From Acidovorax sp. (GTDB lineage: Bacteria; Pseudomonadota; Gammaproteobacteria; Burkholderiales; Burkholderiaceae_C): a stretch of DNA of 64,000 nucleotides. A program made the translations under genes and the position numbers. Positions 38,381 through 47,570 of this stretch are shown in pieces. Below the pieces are notes generated by a model. The model did not search any database and was not told where the DNA came from. It saw nothing but the letters and a program-made list of their open reading frames with translations. Within the stretch, counting starts at the first letter, position 1; the number at the start of each line of letters is the position of its first letter. Location of the stretch: assembly GCA_004210805.1 (NCBI GenBank), contig SDXZ01000017.1, positions 1-64,000 of the forward strand, given 5' to 3'.

Positions 38381-40122
38381 AGCGATTCCTCCACGGCGTT
38401 GGCCACGATCTGCGGCTTGACGGCCATGTCCGGTTGCACGCCCATCATGCGCAGCGTTTGCTGCACGACTTCGCTGAACACGGGCGCGGCCACGGCACCG
38501 CCGTAGAACACGCCGTTGCTGGGCTCATCAATCATCACCGCGACGATGATGCGGGGCTTGTCGATGGGCGCCATGCCGGTGAACCACGCGCGGTATTTGC
38601 CCGAGGCGTAGTTCTTGCCGACCTGCTTGCGCGCCGTGCCCGACTTGCCACCGACCGAGTAGCCCAGCGTCTGCGCCTTCTGGCCGGTGCCGCCGGGGCC
38701 GGCCGCCATCTGCAGCATCTTGCGCACCTGGTCGGCCGTGCGCTCGGAGAAGACTGGCACGCCCACTGCGGCTTCCTGCGTCTTGAGCAGCGTGGCGGGG
38801 ATCACGCGCCCGCCGTTGGCAAACACGGTGTACGAGCGCGCCATCTGGAACAAGCTGGCCGACAGGCCGTAGCCGTACGACATCGTCGCCTGCTCCACCG
38901 GCCGCCAAGTTTTGTAGGGGCGCAGGCGGCCGCTGATGGCGCCGGGGAATCCAATCTGCGGCTTTTGGCCGAAGCCCGCGGCCGAGAAGGTCTCCCACAT
39001 TTCGCGCGCCGGCATCTGCATGGCGAGCTTGGTGGTGCCCACGTTGCTTGATTTCTGGATCACGCCTTCAACCGTCAGCACGCCGTAGTTGTGCGTGTCC
39101 GAGATGGTAGAGCCGGTGATGTTGATGCGGCCCGGCGTGGTGTCCACGGTGGTCTCCGGACGCACGCGGCCGGACTCCAGCGCCAGGCCGATGGTGAACG
39201 GCTTCATGGTCGAGCCGGGCTCAAACACGTCGGTGAGCGCGCGGTTGCGCAACTGCTCACCCGTGAGGTTCTGGCGCTTGTCGGGCACGTAGCTCGGGTA
39301 GTTGGCTAGGGCCAGCAGTTCGCCCGTATGCGCATCCAGCACCACCACGCTGCCTGCCTTGGCCTTGTGCGCAGTGACCTGGTCGCGCAGCTTCTGGTAG
39401 GCAAAGAACTGCACTTTGCTGTCGATGGACAGCTGCATGTCCTTGCCGTCCACGGGCGGCACGGTTTCGCCGACGCCCTCGACCACGCGGCCCAGCCGGT
39501 CCTTGATCACGCGGCGCGAGCCGGGCTTGCCGGCCAGGTCCTTGTCGTACGCCAGCTCCATGCCTTCCTGGCCATGGTCCTCCACGTTGGTGAAACCCAC
39601 CACGTGCGCAGCGGCCTCGCCCTCGGGGTACTGGCGCTTGTATTCCTTGCGCTGGTAGACGCCCTTGATGTCGAGCGCCGCAATTTGCTGGCCCACATCC
39701 CAGTCGAGCTGGCGCTTGATCCAGACAAAGGTCTTGTCCTCGTCAGCCAGCTTCTTGTTCAGCTCGGCCAGGGGCATGTCGAGCAGCTTGGCCAGCTGTT
39801 TGAGCTTGGCGCGGACTTCGGGCCGGTCCTGCTCCACGTCTTCGGGGATCGCCCAGATGCTGGCAGCCGGCACGCTGGAGGCCAGGATGAGGCCGTTGCG
39901 GTCCACGATCTTGCCGCGGTTGGCGGGCAGCTCGAGCGTGCGCGCAAACCGCACTTCGCCCTGGCGCTGAAAGAAGGCGTTGCCAAACACCTGCACATAG
40001 GCTGCACGCCCCGCGAGGGCGAAGAAACCGAGCGCGATCATCGCCACGATGAACTTGCTGCGCCAGACCGGCGTCTTGCTCGCCAGCAGGGGGCTGGCGG
40101 TGTAAACCACGCTGCGGCTCAT
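38377..40122 (-). CDS. ftsI: septal peptidoglycan transpeptidase FtsI (PBP3)
   Basis: A class B penicillin-binding protein that crosslinks septal peptidoglycan with FtsW. The 581-residue protein has a membrane anchor near 23-45, a pedestal domain containing RGKIVDRNGLILA, and the transpeptidase motifs S304-TMK (EPGSTMKPF), S358-SN (QKSSNVGT) and K493-SGTA. The order and spacing are normal. Start and stop overlap ftsL and murE by 4 nt. Confidence 0.97.
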   Translation of the reverse strand: MSRSVVYTASPLLASKTPVWRSKFIVAMIALGFFALAGRAAYVQVFGNAFFQRQGEVRFARTLELPANRGKIVDRNGLILASSVPAASIWAIPEDVEQDRPEVRAKLKQLAKLLDMPLAELNKKLADEDKTFVWIKRQLDWDVGQQIAALDIKGVYQRKEYKRQYPEGEAAAHVVGFTNVEDHGQEGMELAYDKDLAGKPGSRRVIKDRLGRVVEGVGETVPPVDGKDMQLSIDSKVQFFAYQKLRDQVTAHKAKAGSVVVLDAHTGELLALANYPSYVPDKRQNLTGEQLRNRALTDVFEPGSTMKPFTIGLALESGRVRPETTVDTTPGRINITGSTISDTHNYGVLTVEGVIQKSSNVGTTKLAMQMPAREMWETFSAAGFGQKPQIGFPGAISGRLRPYKTWRPVEQATMSYGYGLSASLFQMARSYTVFANGGRVIPATLLKTQEAAVGVPVFSERTADQVRKMLQMAAGPGGTGQKAQTLGYSVGGKSGTARKQVGKNYASGKYRAWFTGMAPIDKPRIIVAVMIDEPSNGVFYGGAVAAPVFSEVVQQTLRMMGVQPDMAVKPQIVANAVEESL

Positions 40123-40457
40123 GGCTGCGCCCCTTCAGGCCGTACGGGCGTTGCGCTGGCGGCCGCTGTGGCCGCGGCAGCAGCCGCCACGCCTTGCGGG
40201 TCGGACACGTACTGCGTGATGGCCGGCGTGGCTGTGCGCATGTTGAGCTGGGCGCGGGCGATTTTCTCCACGCGCAGCGGCGTGGCCTGGGCACGCTTTT
40301 CGACCTGCAGGCGCTGGTGCTCGGTTTCCAGCCGGCGCGCTTCGGCCACCGCGCGGTCCAGCTCGGTGAACAGGCGGCGCGATTCGTACTGGGTGTGCAC
40401 CAGATAAATCGCACTGGCGAGCACCGCAAGCAGCAGGACAATGTTCAACCGCGTCAT
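40119..40457 (-). CDS. ftsL: cell division protein FtsL
   Basis: A small bitopic divisome protein that activates FtsWI with FtsB and FtsQ. The 112-residue protein has a short N-terminus, a membrane span near 4-21 (LNIVLLLAVLASAIYLVH) and a coiled coil (ESRRLFTELDRAVAEARRLE). The Ala-rich C-terminus ending TPVRPEGAQP is longer than in E. coli. The start MTRLNIV at 40457 excludes the family C repeat; a start at 40538 would translate it and is less likely. Confidence 0.88.
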   Translation of the reverse strand: MTRLNIVLLLAVLASAIYLVHTQYESRRLFTELDRAVAEARRLETEHQRLQVEKRAQATPLRVEKIARAQLNMRTATPAITQYVSDPQGVAAAAAATAAASATPVRPEGAQP

Positions 40458-40460
40458 TCG

Positions 40461-40537
40461 GCCCCCACGCTCCGCACTGCCGTGTCGTCGCTGCCCCCCG
40501 AGGGGGCCGCGTTTTGCCTTGGGGCGGCCTGGCGGCA
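40461..40537 (+). repeat. family C repeat, copy 3 (rsmH-ftsL gap)
   Basis: GCCCCCACGCTCCGCACTGC, then TGCCCCCCGAGGGGGC, then CCTTGGGGCGGCCTGGCGGC. It fills the 91-bp gap between rsmH and ftsL, antisense to both genes, and is closest to copy 1 at gspG-gspH. Confidence 0.75.
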
Positions 40538-40548
40538 CAACATCGCGG

Positions 40549-41481
40549 TCATTGGGTCACTCCTGTCCGTTCGGCCACGCGCATGATCGCGCTGCGCGAG
40601 CGCGGGTTGCCCGCGACTTCGGCGGCGCTGGGCTTGATGCGGTCCAGGGCCACGAGCTTCATCGGCTGGGGCGCGGCAAACGGCGCGCGGCGGTCGTAGA
40701 CCTCCTTGGAGTGCTTGGCGATGAACTGCTTGACGATGCGGTCTTCCAGCGAATGGAAGCTGATCACCACCAGCCGCCCACCCGGTTGCAGCACCGACAG
40801 GCAGGCGTCTAGCGCCTGTTGCAGTTCTTCAAGCTCGGCGTTGATGAAAATCCGAAGAGCTTGAAATGTGCGCGTTGCAGGGTTCTGGCCCGCTTCGCGG
40901 GTTTTGACCGCGCCAGCCACGAGATCGGCCAGTTCGGCGGTGGTTGCAAGAGGGCCCCGTTCCTCGCGCCGAGCAACAATCGCCTTTGCAATGGGGCCAG
41001 CAAACCGTTCTTCACCGTAGTCACGTATCACCTCCGCAATCTGACCGACTTCGGCCGTGGCCAACCAATCGGCCACGCTCTCGCCGCGCGTGGTGTCCAT
41101 GCGCATGTCAAGGGGGCCGTCAAAACGGAAACTGAAGCCCCGCTGGGGGCTGTCGATCTGGGGCGAGCTCACGCCCAGGTCCATCAGCACGCCCGCGGCG
41201 CTGCCCGCGGGCAGGTCGGCAATGTGCCGAAAACCTTCGTGCCGAATGGAAAAACGCGCATCGGTGATGCGCGTTGCTTCGGCGATAGCTTCGGGGTCCT
41301 TGTCAAAGGCCACGAGGCGCCCTTGAGGGCCCAGCCGTAGCAGGATGAGCCGTGAATGGCCCCCGCGCCCAAAGGTGCCATCGATCCACGTGCCGGCAGG
41401 CTCGGCGCCTGCGCCGCCCAGCAGGGCATCCACGGCTTCGTCGAGCAGGACAGTGGTGTGTTGCAAAACCTCGGTCACCAT
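40549..41481 (-). CDS. rsmH: 16S rRNA (cytosine(1402)-N(4))-methyltransferase RsmH (MraW)
   Basis: A SAM-dependent methyltransferase acting on C1402 in the decoding centre of 16S rRNA. The 310-residue protein has [14 protein letters not shown], the SAM-binding glycine loop [34 protein letters not shown] and the C-terminal [17 protein letters not shown]. It is in the usual second position of the dcw cluster, 6 bp after mraZ. Confidence 0.97.
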   Translation of the reverse strand: MVTEVLQHTTVLLDEAVDALLGGAGAEPAGTWIDGTFGRGGHSRLILLRLGPQGRLVAFDKDPEAIAEATRITDARFSIRHEGFRHIADLPAGSAAGVLMDLGVSSPQIDSPQRGFSFRFDGPLDMRMDTTRGESVADWLATAEVGQIAEVIRDYGEERFAGPIAKAIVARREERGPLATTAELADLVAGAVKTREAGQNPATRTFQALRIFINAELEELQQALDACLSVLQPGGRLVVISFHSLEDRIVKQFIAKHSKEVYDRRAPFAAPQPMKLVALDRIKPSAAEVAGNPRSRSAIMRVAERTGVTQ

Positions 41482-41487
41482 GCGCCC

Positions 41488-41916
41488 TTAAAAAGAGAAG
41501 TCCTTGAAGACGTCCGGCATGTCGCCCTGCATGGCCTTGGCCTCCTGCTCGTCGTAGGTGGCCTTGTCCCAGAGTTCGAAATGGTTGCCCATGCCCAGCA
41601 GCATGGTGTCTTTGGAAATGCCGGCCGCCTCGCGCAGCTCGGGCGAGATCAGTACGCGGCCGGTGGCGTCCATCTCCACATCCATCGCATTGCCCAGAAA
41701 AATCCGCTTCCACCACTGGGCGGACATGGGCAACTCTGCAATGCGCTCGCGAAACTTCTCCCACTCCGGGCGGGGAAACACCATCAGGCAGCCGTGCGGG
41801 TGCTTGGTGATCGTGAGCTGGCCCGATGCGGTGGCCGCGAGCACGTCACGATGCCGGGTCGGCACAGACAGCCGACCCTTCGCATCGAGACTTAGCGACG
41901 AGGCACCTTGGAACAC
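41488..41916 (-). CDS. mraZ: transcriptional regulator MraZ
   Basis: A DNA-binding repressor that autoregulates the dcw cluster. The 142-residue protein has two SpoVT/AbrB-like MraZ repeats: the first with [15 protein letters not shown], the second with [18 protein letters not shown]. The start is a GTG (41916) giving [11 protein letters not shown], as in relatives. It is the first gene of the minus-strand cluster, downstream of the promoter candidate at 42007-42034. Confidence 0.95.
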   Translation of the reverse strand: MFQGASSLSLDAKGRLSVPTRHRDVLAATASGQLTITKHPHGCLMVFPRPEWEKFRERIAELPMSAQWWKRIFLGNAMDVEMDATGRVLISPELREAAGISKDTMLLGMGNHFELWDKATYDEQEAKAMQGDMPDVFKDFSF

Positions 41917-42006
41917 GAAGGATTTCCCAACTCGGAATTTTGAGAACCTTCAGGGCCTGACGATGGCCTGAAGGGCACTTTTCACCACTTAATTGCACTT
42001 TTTTGC

Positions 42007-42034
42007 ACTGTAGCAGGAAAAGCCCACCTAACAA
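42007..42034 (-). promoter_or_regulatory. candidate dcw cluster promoter upstream of mraZ
   Basis: On the minus strand, TTGTTA and TACAGT are separated by 16 bp, about 90 bp before the mraZ GTG. Between promoter and gene lie GTGG-type motifs (AAGTGGTGAAAAGTG and GAGTTGGGAAATCC) that could be MraZ boxes, but their spacing is not a clean direct repeat. Confidence 0.4.
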
Positions 42035-42181
42035 GGGGGTGTCCACCAAACTTTTGTAATGAAATCAACGACTTAGCGGCGACTTTGTAGACCCGAAAAG
42101 CACCAAAAGTCGTTGAAAAAGAAGCACTTACGGCAGGCTATGAAAGTGACCTCTCAAGCCTGGCCGTACTCAACCGTGTCG

Positions 42182-43510
42182 TCACAGGATGTAGCGGGAC
42201 AGGTCCTCGTCCTGGCTCAGCGTCTGGAGCCGGACATCCACATACGCAGCGTCCACCGTGATGGTCTGGCCCGAAAGCCGCGTCGCGTCAAAGCTCACCT
42301 CGTCGAGTAGCCGCTCCATGACGGTAGACAGGCGCCGCGCGCCGATGTTCTCGGTGCGCTCGTTCACCTCAAACGCAATGTGCGCCAGGCGCGTGATACC
42401 TTCGGGCGCAAATTCGAGCGTGACGCCTTCGGTGGCCAGCAGGGCCTGGTACTGCTTGACGAGGGACGCATGGGTCTGGGTGAGGATGGCTTCGAAGTCC
42501 TGCACCGACAGCGATTCCAGCTCGACTCGGATCGGAAAGCGCCCCTGCAGCTCGGGGATCAAATCGCTGGGTTTGGACAGGTGAAACGCGCCAGAGGCGA
42601 TGAACAGGATGTGGTCGGTCTTGATCATCCCGTACTTGGTGGACACCGTGGTGCCCTCCACCAGCGGCAGCAAATCACGCTGCACACCCTGGCGCGACAC
42701 ATCGGCCCCGCTCGTCTCTTGCCGCGCAGCCACCTTGTCGATCTCGTCGATGAAGACGATGCCGTTCTGCTCGGCGTTGGCCACGGCGCGGGTCTTGATT
42801 TCTTCCTCGTTGACGAGCTTGCCAGCCTCTTCGTCGGTCAGCAGTTTCAGGGCTTCGGCGATCTTGAGCTTGCGTGTCTTGCGCTTGTCCTGGCCCATCT
42901 GGCTGAACATGCCGCGCAGCTGCTCGGTCATCTCTTCCATGCCTTGCGGACCCATGATCTCGAGCGACGGGCGGCTCTCGGCCACGTCGATCTCAATCTC
43001 CTTGTCGGCCAGCGAGCCTTCGCGCAGCTTCTTGCGGAACACTTGGCGCGCGGTGTTGTCGGCCACCGGCTCCGTAGCGCCCGCCGCAGCACGGGCCGGC
43101 GGGATCAGCGTGTCGAGGATGCGCTCCTCGGCGGCATCCTCGGCGCGGGCACGCACCTTTTTCATCTCGGACTCGCGCGTCTGCTTCACGGCCATCTCGG
43201 CCAGGTCGCGGATGATCGAATCGACGTCCTTGCCCACATAGCCTACCTCGGTGAACTTGGTGGCCTCGACCTTGATGAACGGCGCGTCGGCCAGCCGGGC
43301 CAGGCGGCGCGCGATCTCGGTCTTGCCCACGCCGGTGGGGCCGATCATGAGGATGTTCTTGGGCGTGATCTCGTGGCGCAGGCTGCCTTCGACCTGCTGG
43401 CGCCGCCAGCGGCTGCGCAGCGCAATGGCCACCGCGCGCTTGGCGCTGGCCTGGCCCACGATGTGGTGGTCGAGTTCGGAGACGATTTCCTGGGGGGTCA
43501 TGGAGGACAT
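42182..43510 (-). CDS. hslU: ATP-dependent protease ATPase subunit HslU
   Basis: The AAA+ unfoldase that feeds substrates to HslV. The 442-residue protein has Walker A GPTGVGKT at 57-64, the pore motif GYVGKDVDS, an I domain (about 110-245), Walker B VFIDEIDK and the C-terminal [13 protein letters not shown] sensor region. The C-terminal tail EDLSRYIL inserts into HslV pockets in the family. It lies downstream of hslV, with a family A repeat in the gap. Confidence 0.97.
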   Translation of the reverse strand: MSSMTPQEIVSELDHHIVGQASAKRAVAIALRSRWRRQQVEGSLRHEITPKNILMIGPTGVGKTEIARRLARLADAPFIKVEATKFTEVGYVGKDVDSIIRDLAEMAVKQTRESEMKKVRARAEDAAEERILDTLIPPARAAAGATEPVADNTARQVFRKKLREGSLADKEIEIDVAESRPSLEIMGPQGMEEMTEQLRGMFSQMGQDKRKTRKLKIAEALKLLTDEEAGKLVNEEEIKTRAVANAEQNGIVFIDEIDKVAARQETSGADVSRQGVQRDLLPLVEGTTVSTKYGMIKTDHILFIASGAFHLSKPSDLIPELQGRFPIRVELESLSVQDFEAILTQTHASLVKQYQALLATEGVTLEFAPEGITRLAHIAFEVNERTENIGARRLSTVMERLLDEVSFDATRLSGQTITVDAAYVDVRLQTLSQDEDLSRYIL

Positions 43511-43523
43511 GCGGGGCCTGCCT

Positions 43524-43595
43524 TCAAATTCAAAGCAAAATTAGCCGCCAGCGCTTGATAAATAAGCGCTAGTAGCTATCAATTTAATAGTATCC
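43524..43595 (-). repeat. family A repeat, copy 10 (hslV-hslU gap)
   Basis: On the minus strand: TACTATTAAATTG, ATAGCTACTAGCGCTTATT, TATCAAGCGCTGGCGGC, TAATTTTGC. It fills most of the gap between the hslV stop and the hslU start, so it is part of the hslVU mRNA. Confidence 0.9.
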
Positions 43596-43606
43596 ACACA
43601 CCAGGA

Positions 43607-44173
43607 TCACAGCGTCTCGATGGTGTGGTTCATGTTGGTGTAGATGCACAGCTCACCGGCGATCTCGAGCGATTTCTTGACGATGTCCTGGGCCGACAGG
43701 TCGGTGTGGTTGAGCAACGCCTTGGCAGCCGAGTGCGCATACGCGCCGCCCGAGCCAATGGCCACGATGCCCTGCTCGGGCTCCAGCACGTCGCCGTTGC
43801 CGGTGATGATGAGCGAGGCAGTGGCGTCGGCCACCGCCAGCATGGCCTCCAGGCGGCGCAGCACGCGGTCGGTGCGCCAGTCCTTGGTGAGCTCGATGGC
43901 CGCGCGGGTCAGGTGGCCCTGGTGCTTCTCCAGCTTGGCCTCGAAGCGCTCGAACAAGGTGAAGGCATCGGCCGTGGCGCCCGCAAAGCCCGCCAGCACC
44001 TTGCCGTGGTACAGCCTGCGCACCTTGCGCGCCGTGCCCTTGACCACGATGTTGCCCAGGGTGACCTGGCCATCGCCGCCAATCGCGACCTGGATGCCTT
44101 CGGGCGTCTGACGGCGCACGCTCAGGATGGTGGTGCCGTGAAACACCGGGGTGTTGTCGTGTGATGAATCCAT
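43607..44173 (-). CDS. hslV: ATP-dependent protease peptidase subunit HslV
   Basis: The proteasome-like Thr peptidase of HslVU. A 13-residue propeptide ([13 protein letters not shown]) precedes the catalytic T14 in GTTILSVRR. The rest includes [13 protein letters not shown] and [15 protein letters not shown]. Length is 188 residues. The start at 44173 is the only one that fits; the longer frame upstream translates the pentanucleotide repeats. The upstream region has two tandem arrays (44291-44360). Confidence 0.95.
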   Translation of the reverse strand: MDSSHDNTPVFHGTTILSVRRQTPEGIQVAIGGDGQVTLGNIVVKGTARKVRRLYHGKVLAGFAGATADAFTLFERFEAKLEKHQGHLTRAAIELTKDWRTDRVLRRLEAMLAVADATASLIITGNGDVLEPEQGIVAIGSGGAYAHSAAKALLNHTDLSAQDIVKKSLEIAGELCIYTNMNHTIETL

Positions 44174-44290
44174 AGCTGCGAAAGATAAGGCCGGGCGCCG
44201 GTTTTGCAACCCGGCAAGGAATGGGTGCATTGCGCGGCGCTGGCAGGGCCCGCCGCAGCGGTGGAGAGCAGGGCTGGCCAGGGGCACGCG

Positions 44291-44360
44291 CCACGCCACG
44301 CCACGCCACGCCACGCCACGCTTGGCTTGGCTTGGCTTGGCTTGGCTTGGCTTGGCTTGG
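44291..44360. repeat. tandem pentanucleotide arrays (CCACG)6 and (CTTGG)8
   Basis: Six perfect copies of CCACG (44291-44320) are followed without a gap by eight perfect copies of CTTGG (44321-44360). Both units are 5 bp, so slippage would change spacing in the likely hslV promoter region. Confidence 0.95.
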
Positions 44361-44474
44361 CTCTCGCCACGATTGGTGCCTACAGCGCGCAGAGGTCTCC
44401 AGCCTGCGACTGTCTCAGGGGGCAGCGCAGCGCGTGCCCTTCAGCCCTCCAGCCCTCCAGCCCCCCACAATGCA

Positions 44475-44512
44475 CAAAGCGCAGCACGGGTAGTTGCCGT
44501 GACTGCGCTTTG
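44475..44512 (-). terminator. long hairpin after the STAS-domain gene
   Basis: 10-bp arms CAAAGCGCAG and CTGCGCTTTG plus an inner CACGG / CCGTG pairing, 52 bp past the stop of the minus-strand gene. There is no T-run on the minus strand. It is probably the 3' end structure of that mRNA or a DNA-binding site. Confidence 0.45.
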
Positions 44513-44563
44513 AAAAGGTAACGGGTTGCGGCGCACAAAGCCGCCTTGCCCATCGCCGTTTCT

Positions 44564-46303
44564 TCAGTTCTTGCGCGGCACCACCCAGGCGTGCTCGTTG
44601 ATGCCGATCACGTTGAAGAAGATCGCCACCAACCGCTGCAGGTTGTGGAACTGGATCACGTGGCCATGGGCCTGCTGCTCGGCCGCCCAGTTGAGCACCG
44701 AGCCGGCAGCCGCAAAGTCCACACGAATGAGCTTGTCGCAGGCAATCGTGAGCGGCACGCCTGGCCGCAGGAAAGCCTGGAAGGGCTCCAGCAGCGGCGT
44801 CGCGTCGCCGTCAATGTGGCCGCTGAGCTGCGCCACGGGTGCAGCGTCGAGCGGTGCGGGTGCCGAGGCATCCCCCAGGTCGGACGCCATGAAATCGCTG
44901 TCGGCGGCCAATGGCGCGGAGCCCGAAGTCGCGCCTTCGTTATCGGAATACCCGCAGCGCGGCGACATCCACGACGGGGGCGAGACCTCGTACGTCACGC
45001 AGTAGTCGAGCGCGACCAGTTCGAACTCGTCGGGCTTGCCCATGAGCCGCAGTGCCGCCATGCGCAGGCGCCACCATTCGGGGCTGGTGGCGCGGTCACC
45101 GGATTGGGTCTTGGCGTCCAGCAGGGCGTTGAGCTTTTCAACGCCCGAGAACACCAGCTGGCCGTCGCGCTCCGCCCACTGGGTGAACTGGTCGGCCAGC
45201 AGCGGCACGGCGGCCTCGTCGATGGACACGAGGCGTGCCCAGGACAAGGTCCAGGGCGAAGCCGAGCGGGCCAGCGAAGCCTGCAGCGCCGCGACCGACG
45301 ACACGGCCAGCGCACCCGGCGCGTTCCAGCTGAAGTCCCGGCGCGCAGGCGCACCCGGTACGGCTGTGGCTGCTGGGGCACTCGCCATGCCCAATTGCTC
45401 GGGAATCGAGAACCACAGGGGTGCCGAACGACTGTACTGGGCAGCAAAGTCGATGGCCAGGGTGTCGAAGCGGTCGTGCTGTCCGGTTGCGCGGTACAGG
45501 TCGAACAGCGTCATCCAGATTTCAAGCTGCGCGTCGGGATCGTCCTGCTGGTGCTGCGCGAGCACATCCATCAGGCCGGACTCCGCGCCAGCGTGGTCGC
45601 CGTTGGCAAACCGGATGGCGGCTTCTTCTAGATCGGGTTCGTGCACGAATTCCTCCGGTTCGGATGCAAGCGCTGGGGTTGCCGCGGTCGGCGCTGCAGG
45701 GCTGAAGGACGCTTCGCCAGGCCCAGGGCCTGCGAGCATTTGCGCATCGGAGCCGCCGAACCGCCCGATGGCCATGCTGTCATCGGCAAACAGCGGCTGG
45801 ACGGCGGCCTTGTCTTCAAGCGGGCCGGGCAGGCTGCCTGGCGAGGTCGGTGCATAGGCACGCGAATGGGCCGAATCGGGGCCGGAGGAACTCGATTCGG
45901 GCATCACGCCAGGCTGGGTGGGGGCGTCGGCGCCCTGCTTGCTCTTCCACCACTGCTGGGACATCTGCGCTTCGATCTCGTCGATCTTCTTGAGCGTGAC
46001 CGCCCGATCGTCGGGCGAGGCCATGCTGCTTTGAAAGAACGAGGGCCGGCCAGCGGCGTCTTCCACACGCTGGCCTTGCAGCACTTCGCGCTGGCGCAGC
46101 TTGCGCAGCTGATCGAACTCGCGGCGCCGCACGAAGTCGTTGCGGCGCTTGCGCTCGATCATCTCCTTGAGCATCTGCTTGCTGTACTGGCTCTCGCGGT
46201 CGTTCAGGCCGGAGTCGAGCTCCGTCCAGTTGACCGTCGGGTTCTTCACGAACCGAACCACCTTCGAAAGCAGGCCGCCAGGGGTGGTTTCTTCCTTGCT
46301 CAT
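44564..46303 (-). CDS. STAS-domain protein with low-complexity middle region
   Basis: A 579-residue protein of unknown role. The N-terminal 80 residues are highly charged (MIERKRRNDFVRRREFDQLR). A Ser/Pro/Ala-rich stretch follows, then a helical TPR-like region around 225-290 (FANGDHAGAESGLMDVLAQH). Two STAS-like parts follow: one near 330-405 (WARLVSIDEAAVPLLADQFT) and a C-terminal one near 490-575 (VPLTIACDKLIRVDFAAAGS, QFHNLQRLVAIFFNVIGI), resembling MlaB-type STAS proteins. It lies directly downstream of dksA on the same strand (51 bp). No signal peptide. It could be a scaffold or regulator; I cannot say more. Confidence 0.7.
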   Translation of the reverse strand: MSKEETTPGGLLSKVVRFVKNPTVNWTELDSGLNDRESQYSKQMLKEMIERKRRNDFVRRREFDQLRKLRQREVLQGQRVEDAAGRPSFFQSSMASPDDRAVTLKKIDEIEAQMSQQWWKSKQGADAPTQPGVMPESSSSGPDSAHSRAYAPTSPGSLPGPLEDKAAVQPLFADDSMAIGRFGGSDAQMLAGPGPGEASFSPAAPTAATPALASEPEEFVHEPDLEEAAIRFANGDHAGAESGLMDVLAQHQQDDPDAQLEIWMTLFDLYRATGQHDRFDTLAIDFAAQYSRSAPLWFSIPEQLGMASAPAATAVPGAPARRDFSWNAPGALAVSSVAALQASLARSASPWTLSWARLVSIDEAAVPLLADQFTQWAERDGQLVFSGVEKLNALLDAKTQSGDRATSPEWWRLRMAALRLMGKPDEFELVALDYCVTYEVSPPSWMSPRCGYSDNEGATSGSAPLAADSDFMASDLGDASAPAPLDAAPVAQLSGHIDGDATPLLEPFQAFLRPGVPLTIACDKLIRVDFAAAGSVLNWAAEQQAHGHVIQFHNLQRLVAIFFNVIGINEHAWVVPRKN

Positions 46304-46354
46304 GGCTCGGGGTGCAGGTTGCGCAGCGGTCGGCGTCTGGCCTTGGCAGCCAGA

Positions 46355-47179
46355 TCAATCACCAAACATCTTCTGCTTGAGTTCGCGGCGCTGTTGCGCC
46401 TCCAGCGACAGTGTGGCGGTGGGGCGGGCAATGAGGCGGCCGACACCGATGGGTTCGCCGGTTTCGTCGCAGTAGCCGTAGTCGCCAGCATCGATGCGGG
46501 CAATGGACTGTTCGATCTTCTTGAGCAGCTTGCGCTCGCGGTCGCGGGTGCGCAGCTCCAGGGCATGCTCTTCTTCAATCGTGGCGCGGTCTGCGGGATC
46601 GGGGACCACCACGGTGTCTTCACGAAGGTGCTCGGTGGTCTCGCCAGCGCTGTTGTGGATGTCCTGCTTGAGCTGAACGAGCTTCAGGCGGAAAAACGCC
46701 ATCTGCTTCTCGTTCATGTACTCGCTGTCGGGCATGGCCATGACTTCAGGGTCGGTCAGCTCGGCGGCAGTCTTGGTCTTCCAGTTGTTCGCCAGCTTGG
46801 GGTCTTTTTTCGCAGCCGTATAGGTCGGATGCGCTTGCACGGTCGTGGGCATGGTGTGTAGATAACTGGCTTTGGCAGCGGTGGAAGCCACTGCCTGTGC
46901 CATGGATGGTACGGTCAATTGGGCCAATCGCGAAGAAGGCCGGGTCGTGCGCACGGGTACCTGCGCTGCAGTCGGGGCAGGGGGAACCGGCGCCGGTGCG
47001 GGAGCGACTGCGGGACTGGCGACCTTGGTAGCAACGGCCTTGGGGGCGGCGGCAGTCTTGGCCACTGCGGCTTTTGCAGCAGCCTTGGGCGCTGGCGCCG
47101 GTGCAGCCGTGCTCTTGGCTGCGGCGGCAGGCTTGGTTGCCTTGGTGGCCGCCTTGGGTTTGCTGGTGTCGGCTTTCAC
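46355..47179 (-). CDS. dksA: DksA-type RNA polymerase-binding regulator with Lys/Ala/Pro-rich extension
   Basis: A secondary-channel regulator of RNA polymerase that works with ppGpp. The DksA core (about 123-274) has the coiled coil with EYMNEKQMAFFRLKLVQLKQ and the finger YGYCDETGEPIGVGRLIARP. Only the first of the four zinc cysteines is present: the second is Thr and the C-terminal pair is replaced (TLSLEAQQRRE), as in zinc-independent DksA types. A GTG start at 47179 with a GAGGAG site upstream gives 274 residues, adding a histone H1-like N-terminus of about 110 residues (KPKAATKATKPAAAAK). A start at 46852 would give a normal 165 residues but lacks a ribosome-binding site. Confidence 0.88.
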   Translation of the reverse strand: MKADTSKPKAATKATKPAAAAKSTAAPAPAPKAAAKAAVAKTAAAPKAVATKVASPAVAPAPAPVPPAPTAAQVPVRTTRPSSRLAQLTVPSMAQAVASTAAKASYLHTMPTTVQAHPTYTAAKKDPKLANNWKTKTAAELTDPEVMAMPDSEYMNEKQMAFFRLKLVQLKQDIHNSAGETTEHLREDTVVVPDPADRATIEEEHALELRTRDRERKLLKKIEQSIARIDAGDYGYCDETGEPIGVGRLIARPTATLSLEAQQRRELKQKMFGD

Positions 47180-47257
47180 TTCCTGGTCTCCTCGCTTAAC
47201 GGGCTGGCCCTTGACTGCTATTACAGCCTCAGGCGGATGGCAAGCCTTCCGGGGTCT

Positions 47258-47527
47258 AGAACCTGTTCGATGCCTTTTTGGAGGCCGCATTGGAGTGCAA
47301 TCGGGATGAGTGGATGCTTCGGATGCGCCGCATGGGCTCATGCCCATGCAAGCAGCCGGGGCGTCCAATCGCCCGATTACACTCCAACCCTTCGGGCAAG
47401 TGCCTTGCCGGGCGGTCTGCGGCGTTGCAGCGCTTGTGGATAGCTGAGCTATCCACTGCACCCCGCGCCTAGCACCCCATCCCGGCAAAGCACTTGTGCT
47501 ACTCCAAAAAGGCATTGAACAGGTTCT
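47258..47527. repeat. family D structured element, complete copy with terminal inverted repeats
   Basis: A 270-bp element bounded by 26-bp inverted repeats (47258-47283 and 47502-47527, one mismatch; they begin AGAACCTGTTC). Inside are two hairpin domains: arm 47290-47305 with 47372-47387 (15 of 16 pair) around a small hairpin ATGGGC-TCAT-GCCCAT, and arm 47397-47412 with 47481-47496 (15 of 16) around the palindrome GTGGATAGCT / AGCTATCCAC at 47436-47456. No open frame of note. It sits between the COG0523 GTPase gene and dksA, upstream of dksA. The remaining gap (47528-47626) holds a palindrome at 47571-47586. Confidence 0.85.
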
Positions 47528-47570
47528 GCCGGGGCGCGATTGTATCGACCTCGGCTGACGCAAACGGAAA

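Larger units (their letters stand above)
44174..44563. other. hslV upstream region / 3' region of the STAS gene
   Basis: No gene is supported. It contains the tandem pentanucleotide arrays (44291-44360) 118-187 bp upstream of hslV and the long hairpin at 44475-44512. Short frames over the arrays encode only low-complexity AWLGL-type peptides. Confidence 0.5.

Noticed and set aside
40458..40538. 27-residue N-terminal extension of FtsL
   Set aside because: It would translate the antisense of a family C repeat; the normal FtsL start lies after it. Unlike gspJ, a proper start exists downstream.
44291..44360. CRISPR-like array
   Set aside because: The units are 5 bp with no spacers; no cas genes are present.
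44204..44521. Short plus-strand frames over the pentanucleotide arrays
   Set aside because: They encode low-complexity WLGLAWLGL peptides made by the tandem repeats, with no ribosome-binding site.
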